The notes below the pieces were generated by a model, which saw only the letters and a program-made list of their open reading frames with translations, had not been told where the DNA came from and ran no database searches. The translations under genes and the position numbers were made by a program. From positions 1 to 39,639 of the forward strand of contig NZ_BDBS01000073.1 in the NCBI RefSeq assembly GCF_001613105.1: a stretch of DNA of 39,639 bases, given 5' to 3'. Source of the stretch: Nocardia pseudobrasiliensis NBRC 108224. Its GTDB lineage: Bacteria; Actinomycetota; Actinomycetes; Mycobacteriales; Mycobacteriaceae. Position 1 is the stretch's first letter, and the number at the start of each line of letters is the position of its first letter. Shown here one piece after another: positions 23,137 through 31,444 of the stretch.

Positions 23137-24513
23137 ATGACTGCTTCGATGCTCCGCGAGACATCGCTCGACGCGAATCGTGGTCGCGTGCTTGCCGTGC
23201 TGTGCGCCGGGATGTTTCTCGTGCTGCTGGACGTGACCATCGTGAATGTCGCGCTACCGAGTATCGGGCGCGGGCTGCACGCGCCGATTTCGATGCAGCA
23301 GTGGGTGGTCGACGGATATGTCGTGGCCATTGCGGGGCTGCTGCTGGCGGGTGGGACGCTCGGTGATCGGGTCGGTCATCGGCGCGTGCTGATCGCGGGT
23401 TTCGCGGTGTTCGGGGTCGCGTCGCTGGTGTGCGCGCTCGCGCCGGACGTGGGGGTGCTCATCGCCGCGCGGGTGGCGCAGGGTGTGGGCGCGGCGCTGC
23501 TGTTGCCCAGCACGATGGCGGTGATCGTCGACGTCTATCCCGAGCGCGGGGAACAGGCCAAGGCGCTGGGCGCGTGGGCGGCGGTCTCGTCGCTGGCCCT
23601 GCCCGCCGGGCCGCTGCTGGGTGGTGTGCTCACCGATGGGCTCGGATGGCGGCCGGTGTTCTGGATCAATGTGCCGCTCACCGTGTTCGCCATCGGTGCG
23701 GCCCTGCTGGTGGTGCCGAATCGCGACGGTGATCGCGGGCGGTGGGTGGATGTGCTCGGATCGGTCGGATTCGTGGCGGGGCTGGGCGGGCTGGTGTTCA
23801 CGGTGATCGAGGCCGGGCATCGGGCCGGGGTCGCCGTGGTCGTGGCCTCGGGGGTGGTCACGGCGCTCGGGTTGTCGACCGCGCTGTGGTCCGCGCGCCG
23901 CGGCGAGCATCCGATACTGCCGCTGGATCTGTTGCGCCGCAAGGAATTCCTGAGCCCGAACGCGGTGGCGCTGATCATGAATCTGGTCTTCAACGGTCTG
24001 CTGTTCGTGGGCATGCTGTATCTACAGGAGGTGCTGGGCTTCTCGCCGCTGACGGCCGGGGCGATGGTGTTGCCGTTGGCGATTCCGCTGGTCGCCCTGG
24101 CACCGGTGTCGGGACGTTTGACCGCCGCCCGCGGCCCCCGCACCGCCGTAAGCATCGGCTGCGTATTCGCCGTCGCCGGTTCGCTGCTGCTGATCGGGAT
24201 CAGCGCCGCGGGCGGATCCGGTTGGCTGCTGAGTGGTTTCACGCTGCTCGGCTGCGGAGCGGGCCTGGTGACCACCGCGGTCGTCGCGGCGGTCGTGCGC
24301 GCCACTCCCCCGGATCGCTCGGGCCTGGCCACGGGCGTCTCCAATACGGCCCGCCAGATCGGCACCGCCACCGGCGTCGCGATCTTCGGCGCGATCGCGG
24401 GCTCACCCCAGGAACCGCATTTCGTCCCGGCCCTGCACGCCCTCGCTGTGGCGGCAGCGCTCGCATGGTGTGCCGCATTGGCGCTCACGCGTTTCGGAGT
24501 ACTCACCGAATAG
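23137..24513 (+). CDS. MFS transporter, DHA2 (14-TMS) drug:H+ antiporter family
   Basis: The product has 458 residues. The family's motif D1, LDVTIVNVALPSIGRGL, follows the first membrane helix; motif A is GGTLGDRVGHRRVLI; motif C is AAGPLLGGVLTDGLGWRPVFWIN. About 14 hydrophobic segments can be counted. This is the EmrB/QacA-like class that exports hydrophobic drugs by proton exchange. The ATG at 23137 was chosen; a second at 23149 is possible. The divergent ArsR-type gene is the likely regulator. Confidence 0.92.
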   Translation: MTASMLRETSLDANRGRVLAVLCAGMFLVLLDVTIVNVALPSIGRGLHAPISMQQWVVDGYVVAIAGLLLAGGTLGDRVGHRRVLIAGFAVFGVASLVCALAPDVGVLIAARVAQGVGAALLLPSTMAVIVDVYPERGEQAKALGAWAAVSSLALPAGPLLGGVLTDGLGWRPVFWINVPLTVFAIGAALLVVPNRDGDRGRWVDVLGSVGFVAGLGGLVFTVIEAGHRAGVAVVVASGVVTALGLSTALWSARRGEHPILPLDLLRRKEFLSPNAVALIMNLVFNGLLFVGMLYLQEVLGFSPLTAGAMVLPLAIPLVALAPVSGRLTAARGPRTAVSIGCVFAVAGSLLLIGISAAGGSGWLLSGFTLLGCGAGLVTTAVVAAVVRATPPDRSGLATGVSNTARQIGTATGVAIFGAIAGSPQEPHFVPALHALAVAAALAWCAALALTRFGVLTE

Positions 24514-24860
24514 CGCCATCTCGGGCACCTGATCGACGCCACAGCAGTCAGGGCCGATGTCGCATCCGGGTCCGCGCTCCGAGCGAGATCGAATGACTCG
24601 GGCCGACTTATCCAGCCGGATCCAGATCACCCATGCTCCCGCTCCACGCGCGAGCCCACCTCACCCACGCCCCCGTACCAGCCGAGTTCGAATCGATCCG
24701 CCCCCGACCCGCCGGGACCGGATCACTTACCTTCCACGATCCGCGCGGGCTCGAATAGCCGAACCGAGCACCCCGGAATCGGACACGCGGCCGGTTCACG
24801 GCCGGATGCGGGGCGAGCGCATACGCTTTCGAATGGACGTGCGAAGTGTAAGGGGACGCG
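24514..24860. other. Intergenic region without recognised gene
   Basis: These 347 bases lie between two plus-strand genes. The reading frames present are Arg/Pro-rich and look like non-coding GC-biased sequence. No strong hairpin terminator is visible after the transporter. Confidence 0.4.
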
Positions 24861-26054
24861 GTGACGACGAGCCGGATGGATGCGGCGGGTGAGGGGCTGC
24901 TCGAGGATTTGCGGGATGGGCTGTCCTTCGGGCTGGAGGAGATCGATGAGACCCTGGCCGCGATGGTCGCCGCGCAGGCGGAGGAGCGGCCGCGCGACGG
25001 TGAGCTGATCACATTGCGGCTCGGGCTGGACGGGGAGCGACCGGAAACGTTGACGCTGTTGGGGGCGCGGTACGAACTGTCGCGTGATCGGGTGCGTCAG
25101 GTGTACACCCGGGCGGTCGGGCAGATGATTCGGCGCGTGCAGGCCACCGGGGTGCCCGATACCGCGGTGTTCGCGCAGCGCTATCCGGTCGGCTGGGGGG
25201 ACGAACGGCTGGTGCGGACGCTGCTCGCGGAGACCTATGCCACCGATGCCGATATCGCGGCGCAGGATCTGGCCTATCTGAAACTGCGCCTGGCGGGGCA
25301 TGCGCTGATGGACGCCAAGCGGATCGCCGGATTCGTCTTTCAGCGCATCGCGGGCTGGCAGCAGCGCGGGCGCTGGCATCCGGCCGAGCCTCGGGCATTG
25401 GAATCGGTTGGCGTACAACTGGTTCCGCTGCTGCGCCGGGTCGATTGGCCTTCGGGTTCGCCCGCCGCACTGCCCGGCGCGCCGGTGGACACCCTCGACG
25501 CCGATGACGACGCGCTGGGTTCGATGTTCACCGAGAAGCTGGGTCGGGAGGCCGGATTCGCGACCGCGCTCGAGGCGCGGCTGCTGCGCGTCCTCGATCA
25601 GAGCGAACAGGTCGACGCGTTCGTCGAGCGGCCCGCCGCGATCGACTACCGACTCGACGGCGCGCGGCGTACCCACTGTCCGACGGTCGCCGCCCACCTC
25701 GCCGACGGCAGGGCGCTGCTGATCGATGTGGTGCCGCTGGGGCGACTGGCCGTACACGGCAATCGCGTCAAACTCGCCGCCGCGCGGGCCTGGGCACACG
25801 AACGAGGTTGGGGCTGGCTGGTTTTCACCGGCAGCAAACTCACCGAACCCGATCTGTCGCGATACACCGTGGCCGCCCAGCACGAGAATCTACTGCGCAA
25901 CCGATTGGCCGCCGGACCGCTCGACTGGTCCGAATTCCGGCCATACCTCGACGAAACCGGTATCGACGTGGTGGATCTGGCGGCCATGACGCTCCGGTAC
26001 AACTGGCGCTGGGAACGCGGGCCGTTCCGCCTCGCCCGCGATCTCACCGCCTGA
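24861..26054 (+). CDS. Sigma region-4-like HTH protein with TnsA-like nuclease fold
   Basis: The product has 397 residues. Residues about 48-92 (ITLRLG...ETLTLLGARYELSRDRVRQV) match sigma-70 region 4.2, the -35-binding HTH with its SRDRVRQ recognition helix. No region 2 is present, so it is not a working sigma factor. Residues about 255-325 read FVERPAAIDYRLDG, HLADGRALLIDVVPLGRLAV, RVKLAAARAWAHERGWGW, the strand order of TnsA-like PD-(D/E)xK nucleases. The catalytic (D/E)xK is replaced by DVVP, and the preceding PD by PT, so activity may be lost. It might act as a DNA-binding regulator or a degenerate restriction or transposition-type protein. No partner gene is adjacent. Confidence 0.68.
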   Translation: MTTSRMDAAGEGLLEDLRDGLSFGLEEIDETLAAMVAAQAEERPRDGELITLRLGLDGERPETLTLLGARYELSRDRVRQVYTRAVGQMIRRVQATGVPDTAVFAQRYPVGWGDERLVRTLLAETYATDADIAAQDLAYLKLRLAGHALMDAKRIAGFVFQRIAGWQQRGRWHPAEPRALESVGVQLVPLLRRVDWPSGSPAALPGAPVDTLDADDDALGSMFTEKLGREAGFATALEARLLRVLDQSEQVDAFVERPAAIDYRLDGARRTHCPTVAAHLADGRALLIDVVPLGRLAVHGNRVKLAAARAWAHERGWGWLVFTGSKLTEPDLSRYTVAAQHENLLRNRLAAGPLDWSEFRPYLDETGIDVVDLAAMTLRYNWRWERGPFRLARDLTA

Positions 26055-26072
26055 CCCGTTCGATCGCGTCCC

Positions 26073-26608
26073 ATGTTTGCCCCGGCTCGACGCGGGCAGG
26101 ACGAGCACATCGCCAAATTTTCGATTGTCGCGGTGGGCTCCGGCACCGAGGCCGGGGTCGACACCATGTGCTTCGACAAGACCGGCACCCTGACCGAGGG
26201 CCGATTGCGACTGGTCGCGCTCGCCGACCTCGACGAGGATGGGCCGACCGAACAGGCCGGGGAATCCGCCGCGACCCGCCGACTGCTGCGCGCTGCGGCC
26301 CGCGCCTGCCCCAATCCGGAAGACGGCCCGCTGGTGCACGCGACCGACCGCGCGGCGGTCGAGGCCGCCGACGCCCATCTCGGCGCGAGGCCGCCCACGT
26401 TTGGGATCCGATCGAGGAGATCCCGTTCGAGAGTTTCCGCGGCTATGCCGCAGCTATCGGCCACACCGCCCATCACCTGCGTCATGACGCCCGGAGTGAA
26501 CCGCTTCTTCGGCGGTGTTCCCCTGGGCCCCTGGCCTGGACCATCGTGATCGGCTGCGCCGCGGGCGGCACCGCCGCGTCGATTCCGGCGGGGCGGGCCG
26601 TGCGGTAG
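26073..26608 (+). pseudogene. Remnant of a CtpI/CtpH-type cation-transporting P-type ATPase
   Basis: A strong phosphorylation motif, MCFDKTGTLTEGRL, opens the remnant at about 26167. The next part reads LLRAAARACPNPEDGPLVHATDRAAVEAAD in the same frame. Near 26395 the frame changes and gives WDPIEEIPFESFRGYAAAIG, a conserved step of the nucleotide-binding domain. Then, after a large deletion, come TPGVNRFFGGVPLGP and, in another frame, LAWTIVIGCAAGGTAAS, the last membrane segments of this family. Intact family members have 700-1600 residues; only about 170 codons remain, spread over two frames. No start codon or membrane half upstream is present. This is a dead gene. Confidence 0.8.
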
Positions 26609-26614
26609 AACCGC

Positions 26615-27556
26615 TCAGTGCAGCAGGACGCCCGCGGCGATGAAGGCGACGATCACCAGCATGGCGAAGCAGGTGATCAGCTGCCAGTGCACCAGGGCCT
26701 CACGCTGTTTGGCGATGGTGACGCGCAGGGTGGCGTCGACGCGGTCGTGATCGGCGATGCGGCGGCGCGCCGAATCGAGATGCTCCACGACCTGCTCGGC
26801 GCGCTCGAGCCGGTGCAGCAGCTTGTGCACCTGTTTGGCCTTGTCGCGAGTAGCCTTGCGCGCCAAGGCCAATGCCGTGCGCTGATGAACGAGTTCCTGA
26901 CGCTGCTGCGCGATCAGCAGCGCCTGCGCGCGGGTGTGCTGCTCCCAGTCGGCCACTGTTGCCCATCCTCCGGTGGTGTCGTCGCGATATCCCCAGGCCA
27001 GCTCGCCGGCCACCCAGCCCTCGATGAATTCCCGGACCGGCCAGGGATCTTCGTGCGGTCGCACCACATCCGCCGGACCGGCCGAGAGCATGCCGGACAC
27101 GGCTTGATATCTACAAACCAGCGGGGCGAAGTCGTCCACCCCGAGCGCCGGCAGCCGCGCCACCCAGTATCCAGGCGGGCACAGCCACAGCACCTCGTCG
27201 CAGCCCACCGCGCGCAGCCGGGCCGTGCGCTCCTGCGCATCGGCCAGGGCGACCGGCGCGCTGCGCACCTCGATCGCGTATCGGCGAGAACCGTTGCGCC
27301 ACAGCACACTCGGCGTCTGCGCGCCCAGCGGCCTGTCGACCTCGGCATCGTCGGCGCCGCAGGCCAGCAGCCAGCCGCGTAGCCAGTATTTGAGTCGCTG
27401 CACATCCCAGTGACAGTTACCGCAGTCGGCCTCGCGGCACCGCTCCCCCGACTCGTGGCCGCGCGGATTCGGTTTCACCACCGGCAGATCCGTCGGTTCC
27501 GGGGCCAGCACTGCCGCGTGCCCGCGTCCGGCCTCGGCCCGTTCCTTCGTGCTCAC
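26615..27556 (-). CDS. CoiA-like nuclease-fold protein with coiled coil and C-terminal membrane anchor
   Basis: The product has 313 residues. A Cys cluster CREADCGNCHW (40-50) is followed by LKYWLRGWLLACGADDAEV and SVLWRNGSRRYAIEVRSAPV...QERTARLRAVGCDEVLWLC. This is the order of the CoiA/PD-(D/E)xK domain: a hydrophobic helix, a strand, then the E-V-R (family E-x-Q/K) strand and a Trp-Leu strand. The usual RADV is SVLW here, so catalysis is uncertain. Residues about 205-290 form a coiled coil. Residues 293-313 are a single membrane segment at the very C-terminus, so the head would face the cytoplasm as a tail-anchored protein. CoiA acts in DNA uptake or processing in other bacteria. Function here is unknown. 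Confidence 0.6.
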   Translation of the reverse strand: MSTKERAEAGRGHAAVLAPEPTDLPVVKPNPRGHESGERCREADCGNCHWDVQRLKYWLRGWLLACGADDAEVDRPLGAQTPSVLWRNGSRRYAIEVRSAPVALADAQERTARLRAVGCDEVLWLCPPGYWVARLPALGVDDFAPLVCRYQAVSGMLSAGPADVVRPHEDPWPVREFIEGWVAGELAWGYRDDTTGGWATVADWEQHTRAQALLIAQQRQELVHQRTALALARKATRDKAKQVHKLLHRLERAEQVVEHLDSARRRIADHDRVDATLRVTIAKQREALVHWQLITCFAMLVIVAFIAAGVLLH

Positions 27557-27729
27557 GCGACCACTTCCCCTACACCGTGCACCCGCGAACCGATGCGATC
27601 CGCCCCCTCCAGAGTGCCGTAAAGATCAGGCCCCTTCACGGGCAGGCGACCGGATTCGTTATCCAACCGGGAGCACAGCGTGACCAATATCGCCCATCGG
27701 ATCTCGATCCGACACCCAGCGGTCGGTAT

Positions 27730-27735
27730 TAGGCT
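27730..27735 (+). promoter_or_regulatory. -10 hexamer of a probable leaderless MFS transcript
   Basis: TAGGCT followed by six bases and the ATG at 27742, with no ribosome-binding site between them. This fits the TANNNT-N6-ATG leaderless pattern of actinobacteria. Confidence 0.45.
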
Positions 27736-27741
27736 GCCGCA

Positions 27742-28923
27742 ATGACGCCGACAGCCACCGCGCAGATCTCGTCACCGCTGCGCGTCGCCCGGGTGGCGAA
27801 TTCGGTGGCGTTCGGATTGCAGGGCTTCTTCCTGGCCGTGGTGCTCACCGAATTGCCGCGGCAGCGGGATCGGTTCGGGCTCAGTGACACCACGATTCTG
27901 CTCGCGGTGGTGTTGATCTCGCTGCTGGCGGCCGGGGGCAGCCTCCTGGCCGAGCGGCTGGCGGTGCGCTGGTCGAGCCGGGTGGCGTTGCGAATCGGGT
28001 TGGGGCTCATAGCGTTCACGGGTGCGGGCATCGCGCTGGCACCGAATACCGCCGTGCTGTTCGTCGCGCTCGGCGGGTACGGGATCGCATTGGGCGTGGT
28101 GGACGCGAGCACCAATATGCAGGCGGTGTTCATTCAGCACGGCTACGGCCGGTTCGTACTCGCGTCGTTCTACGCGGCGTGGAGCGCGGGCTCGATTCTG
28201 GGCGCGCTGTTCGTCTCCGCGTGCGAGAAGACCCATGTGACACTCACCCCGGCGATCCTGGTGGCGGCCGGTGTGGTGCTGGCGGCCGGGCTCGCGCTCG
28301 GGCCTCGATTACTCGGTACCCGTCAGGCCGAGGCCGAACCCGCCGAGGCGGCCGCGGCCGAGATCGTCGGGCTGCGGGCGTATTTCGCGCTCGGGGTGGC
28401 GATGGCGCTGGTATTCGCGATCGATCTGGCGGTGGGCAACTGGTCGGCGCTGTATCTGACCGACGAACTGCTGTCCTCCTCGGCGACGGCCGCGCTGGCG
28501 CTGGCGGCGTATCAGGGCGCGTCGCTGCTGACCCGGCTCACCGGCGATATCTTCGTGCGCCGCTTCGGACCTCGGGCGGTGGTGCGGGTGGCCGCCTCGA
28601 TCGGCACGCTCGGACTCGTACTCGTGGTGGCCGCGCCCACCCCGGCGCTCGCGCTGGCGGGATTCCTCGTGGCGGGGCTGGGGCTGCCGGTGATCGCGCC
28701 GCTGTGTTTCAGCGAGGCGGGCGAACTGACCGGCGGGCGCGGCCTCGACGCGGTCATCGCGCGACTCAATCTGTTCAACTACGCGGGAACCCTCGTCGGC
28801 GGCGGAGTGGTCGGCGCGCTCGCCGCCGCGGCCTCCCTGCGCGCCGGATTCGCGATTCCGCTGATCTTCGCGGTGCTGCTGATCCTCGCCGCGCGCTACT
28901 TCCATCCCAGGCGCACAGGCTGA
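27742..28923 (+). CDS. MFS transporter, 12-TMS type
   Basis: The product has 393 residues and about 12 hydrophobic segments. Features include FGLQGFFLAVVLTELPRQRDRFGL at the first helix and loop, SLLAERLAVRWSSRVALRIGL as the motif A equivalent, and DASTNMQAVFIQHGYGRFVLASFYAAWSAGSILGA for helices 4-5, the pattern of the YbjJ-like/ProP-unrelated small-molecule efflux group. The central loop is Glu/Ala-rich. The substrate is unknown. It converges with the next gene, whose stop lies 2 bases away. Confidence 0.88.
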   Translation: MTPTATAQISSPLRVARVANSVAFGLQGFFLAVVLTELPRQRDRFGLSDTTILLAVVLISLLAAGGSLLAERLAVRWSSRVALRIGLGLIAFTGAGIALAPNTAVLFVALGGYGIALGVVDASTNMQAVFIQHGYGRFVLASFYAAWSAGSILGALFVSACEKTHVTLTPAILVAAGVVLAAGLALGPRLLGTRQAEAEPAEAAAAEIVGLRAYFALGVAMALVFAIDLAVGNWSALYLTDELLSSSATAALALAAYQGASLLTRLTGDIFVRRFGPRAVVRVAASIGTLGLVLVVAAPTPALALAGFLVAGLGLPVIAPLCFSEAGELTGGRGLDAVIARLNLFNYAGTLVGGGVVGALAAAASLRAGFAIPLIFAVLLILAARYFHPRRTG

Positions 28924-28924
28924 T

Positions 28925-29254
28925 TCAGCGCGCCCGGTCCGCGATCAGGAAGTAGCGGCCGCCGATACAGGCCAGTTGCGGTCGATCCATAGAAATCTCA
29001 CGCCCCCGATGCTCGAGCTGAAAACACTGCGCGGCCAGCACATTTCGCACCCAGTCACTACCTCGCCCGTAATTCACGGCCACCAGCAGCTGATCCCCGT
29101 CCCAGGTGATCCCCACGGGCGTGCGATAGGTGCGACCCGAGCGCCGCCCGGTATGGACCACATTCGCGTATCCCTCGACCCGCCCGGCGAACAGCCGAAA
29201 GCCCGGATTGGTCACCCGACGATTGAACCCGGCGAGCAGACGCATCGCTGTCAT
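28925..29254 (-). CDS. Deazaflavin (F420)-dependent nitroreductase-family protein
   Basis: The product has 109 residues, somewhat shorter than the 140-150 of mycobacterial Ddn proteins. It shows VVHTGRRSGRTYRTPVGITWDGDQLLVAVNYGRGSDWVRNVLA, the family's split-barrel signature in which GRRSGRxYRTPV and the GxxSDWxRN loop contact the F420 deazaflavin. Members reduce quinones or nitro compounds with F420H2 in mycobacteria and nocardiae. The C-terminus keeps the final RYFLIADR strand, so the gene looks complete. Confidence 0.85.
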   Translation of the reverse strand: MTAMRLLAGFNRRVTNPGFRLFAGRVEGYANVVHTGRRSGRTYRTPVGITWDGDQLLVAVNYGRGSDWVRNVLAAQCFQLEHRGREISMDRPQLACIGGRYFLIADRAR

Positions 29255-29291
29255 CTGTTCAGCCTACGCACGGGTGCGCGCCGGGACACCT

Positions 29292-29308
29292 GAGCGAACC
29301 GGTCGCTC
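29292..29308. promoter_or_regulatory. Inverted repeat GAGCGA-N5-TCGCTC
   Basis: Perfect six-base arms, 38 bases upstream of the deazaflavin-oxidoreductase start and before the GNAT fragment. It is a modest operator candidate. Confidence 0.35.
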
Positions 29309-29328
29309 GGATGTGGCGCGATGGATGG

Positions 29329-29520
29329 ATGAGCGACTTCCCAGTCATCGTGGGCCGGGCTGGATTGTGGAGCGCCGAGGACCTCAGTGATGTTGCGGCG
29401 ACCACCTTTCCGCTGGCGTGTCCGCCGGGGTTGGCAGCCGAGGACTTCGAGCGGCTTACGGCAAGCTTTCGGGCCGGGGCCCGGTGGTGCGAGGACTACA
29501 TCATGCGGAAGGAGTTGTGA
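29329..29520 (+). pseudogene. N-terminal fragment of a GNAT acetyltransferase
   Basis: The frame gives 63 residues. AGLWSAEDLSDVAATTFPLACPPGLAAEDFERL corresponds to the first strand and helices of GNAT proteins whose N-terminus reads DVAAxTFPLACPPG. The acetyl-CoA-binding R/Q-x-x-G-x-G/A region and the rest of the fold are missing, and the frame ends within the convergent methyltransferase gene. It is most likely a gene truncated by deletion rather than a functional small protein. Confidence 0.6.
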
Positions 29521-30406
29521 GCGGCTTGGCGATCGCTACGTAGCGCGAGCTCAGATACAGCGCGTGATACGGCTCCGGGACCTCCGGCAGCGTCCGGTCG
29601 TAGCGGGCGGCGAGATCGGGCATGGTCGCGGCGGTCGCGGACCAGCCGTGCGCGCCGAACCAGTTCTCCGGCTCGGAGCGGTCGTCGGTGTAGAACAGGT
29701 CGCGCAGGTCTATATCGCCCATCGGCGAGTTCTTCAGATGCTCCTTCTGGAACCCGATCATCTCGTCCAGGTCCTCATAATTGCTCAGCGCGTCGAGCGC
29801 CACCCGACTACCCGGCGCCGAGAGCCGCTCGATCCGCTCGAACAGCGAATCCTGCGCCGCGCCGGGCAGATACGGCAGCAGCCCCTCCGCGCTCCAGGCC
29901 GTGGGGGCGGTCGGATCGAATCCGGCGTCGAGCAGGGCCGCGGGCCAGTCGTCGCGCAGATCGATCGCGACCTCACGCCGCTCGGCGGCCGGGGAGGCGT
30001 CGTTGTCGGTGAGCACCCGGCGCTTGAATTCGAGCACCTTGGGCTGATCGAGTTCGAATACGACCGTGCCCGCGGGCCAGGCCAGCCGGTAGGCGCGGGC
30101 GTCGAGACCCGACGCCAGGATCACCGCCTGCCGCACGCCGTCGGCCGCCGCGGACAGGAAGTGATCGTCGTAGAACTTGCTGCGCAGGCCGATCGTGCCC
30201 GCCATCAGCAGCGAATCGTGGTGGGCGGGATCGTCGATAAAGCGCGCGATCCCCTCGTGCCCGGCGGCCGCGACGAACAGCGCGGCGTATTCGTCGCGAA
30301 CCAGCGCATCGGGCTGCGTGGTCTCCATGGCCCGGGCGGCGGCCACGCCCAGCGCGGTGACCCCCACGCTGCTCACGATGTCCCAGGTGTCCCGTTCAGT
30401 ACGCAC
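29501..30406 (-). CDS. SAM-dependent methyltransferase, TIGR00027 / LCM family
   Basis: The product has 301 residues starting at a GTG preceded by GGAGG. Family features in order: an N-terminal helix with WDIVSSVGVTALGVAAARA, KFYDDHFLSAAADGVRQAVIL, the SAM loop ASGLDARAYRLAWPAGTVVFELDQPKVLEFK, and SAEGLLPYLPGAAQDSLF. This is the family expanded in mycobacteria and nocardiae and related to leucine carboxyl methyltransferases. Substrates are mostly unknown. Its last 20 bases overlap the convergent GNAT fragment. Confidence 0.92.
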   Translation of the reverse strand: MRTERDTWDIVSSVGVTALGVAAARAMETTQPDALVRDEYAALFVAAAGHEGIARFIDDPAHHDSLLMAGTIGLRSKFYDDHFLSAAADGVRQAVILASGLDARAYRLAWPAGTVVFELDQPKVLEFKRRVLTDNDASPAAERREVAIDLRDDWPAALLDAGFDPTAPTAWSAEGLLPYLPGAAQDSLFERIERLSAPGSRVALDALSNYEDLDEMIGFQKEHLKNSPMGDIDLRDLFYTDDRSEPENWFGAHGWSATAATMPDLAARYDRTLPEVPEPYHALYLSSRYVAIAKPLTTPSA

Positions 30407-30569
30407 GGCATTCCTCCGATAAGTAGAACCAGCTGTGACGCAACAGAAAATGAGCGATCGTCCGTGATGACGGACACAATCGTGATCTTACCTCTGTTAA
30501 CTAAATTTCGTCCAACTGGAAGGAACGCCCCGCTGGGTTCAACACATCCGAAGAATCCGGCGACCCAAA

Positions 30570-31379
30570 TCAGGACAGCAGTTCGGCCCGCAGCGCGGTG
30601 ATGTCGTCGTCGGTCAGCTTCAGGCCCTCGTGCACGTAGTTGTCGAAGGAGCCGTAGGTCTGGTTCACCTGATCGAAGGCCGCGTCCAGGGCCGCGGGGA
30701 CCACGCCGTTGAGGCCGTCGTTCGGGCCCGCGTTGCGATAGAAGTTCGACAGCAGGTAGTCGTAGGTGACGGTCTGGCGGTCGACGCCCAGGACGGTCAA
30801 CAGCACCGCCGACATCCAGCCGGTGCGGTCCTTACCCGCGGTGCAGTGATAGAGCACCGCGCCGTCGTCGGTGGACAGGATGTCGTGCAGGACATCGGCG
30901 AAGCCCTGATTCGCGCCCGGCGCGGTGATGAACGCGCGGTACAGATCCGGGCCCGCGGCGAAGGCCGAGGCCATCACCTGCGGCGGCGCCTGGCCGATGA
31001 TGTCGTCCCAATTGCCCTGCGCGCCCGCGGGAATGCGATCGGGGGCGATGGCTCGCTCGACACCCATGCGCAGATCGTCGACGTAGCGCACCCGACGCTC
31101 GGACAGCGCGGCCAGGTCGGCGTCGGTGGCCTTGCTCAGCTCGCCGGCGCGGAACACCAGACCGGAACGGACCACGCGGCCGTCGGTGGTGCGGTAGCCG
31201 CCCAGATCGCGGGCGTTGAGCACGCCCTGCAAATGCAGCGAGCGATCGTCGAGACCGCTCACCACCGAACTCGTGGCCGCCGGTGGGTCGACAGCCAGCG
31301 CCGTACCGACCGCGGGACCGAAGGCGAGGGCGACGCTCGCGGCCGCGGCCGCCGTGACGCGAACGGAACGATGGACCAT
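30570..31379 (-). CDS. Exported protein tyrosine/serine phosphatase (PtpB-like)
   Basis: The product has 269 residues from ATG 31379, preceded by CAGGAG. Residues 1-29 are a signal peptide (Ala-rich core, GTALAV-D cleavage). ARDLGGYRTTDGRVVRSGLVFRAGELS opens the Y_phosphatase3 domain. The active-site loop is YHCTAGKDRTGWM with nucleophile Cys179 and Arg185. This resembles M. tuberculosis PtpB (HCFAGKDRTG), a secreted phosphatase active on phosphotyrosine, phosphoserine and phosphoinositides. The usual general-acid DLR segment is present as VDDLRM. It is exported and probably acts outside the cell. Confidence 0.9.
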   Translation of the reverse strand: MVHRSVRVTAAAAASVALAFGPAVGTALAVDPPAATSSVVSGLDDRSLHLQGVLNARDLGGYRTTDGRVVRSGLVFRAGELSKATDADLAALSERRVRYVDDLRMGVERAIAPDRIPAGAQGNWDDIIGQAPPQVMASAFAAGPDLYRAFITAPGANQGFADVLHDILSTDDGAVLYHCTAGKDRTGWMSAVLLTVLGVDRQTVTYDYLLSNFYRNAGPNDGLNGVVPAALDAAFDQVNQTYGSFDNYVHEGLKLTDDDITALRAELLS

Positions 31380-31444
31380 GACAACTCCTGGACGGTCGTA
31401 CAGCTCTCGAACTCGTCGCCACGGTACACCGAGCGGTTGCTCGG

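Noticed and set aside
22176..23330. Minus-strand frame of 384 codons over the ArsR-type gene
   Set aside because: Same strand but different frame from a gene with a clear winged HTH; product is low-complexity Arg/Gly.
24723..25883. Minus-strand open frame of 386 codons
   Set aside because: Opposite the sigma-HTH/nuclease-fold gene, His/Gln/Arg-rich, without motifs or ribosome-binding site.
24861..26054. Reading this gene as a true sigma factor
   Set aside because: Only a region-4-like HTH is present; region 2, needed for core binding and -10 recognition, is missing.
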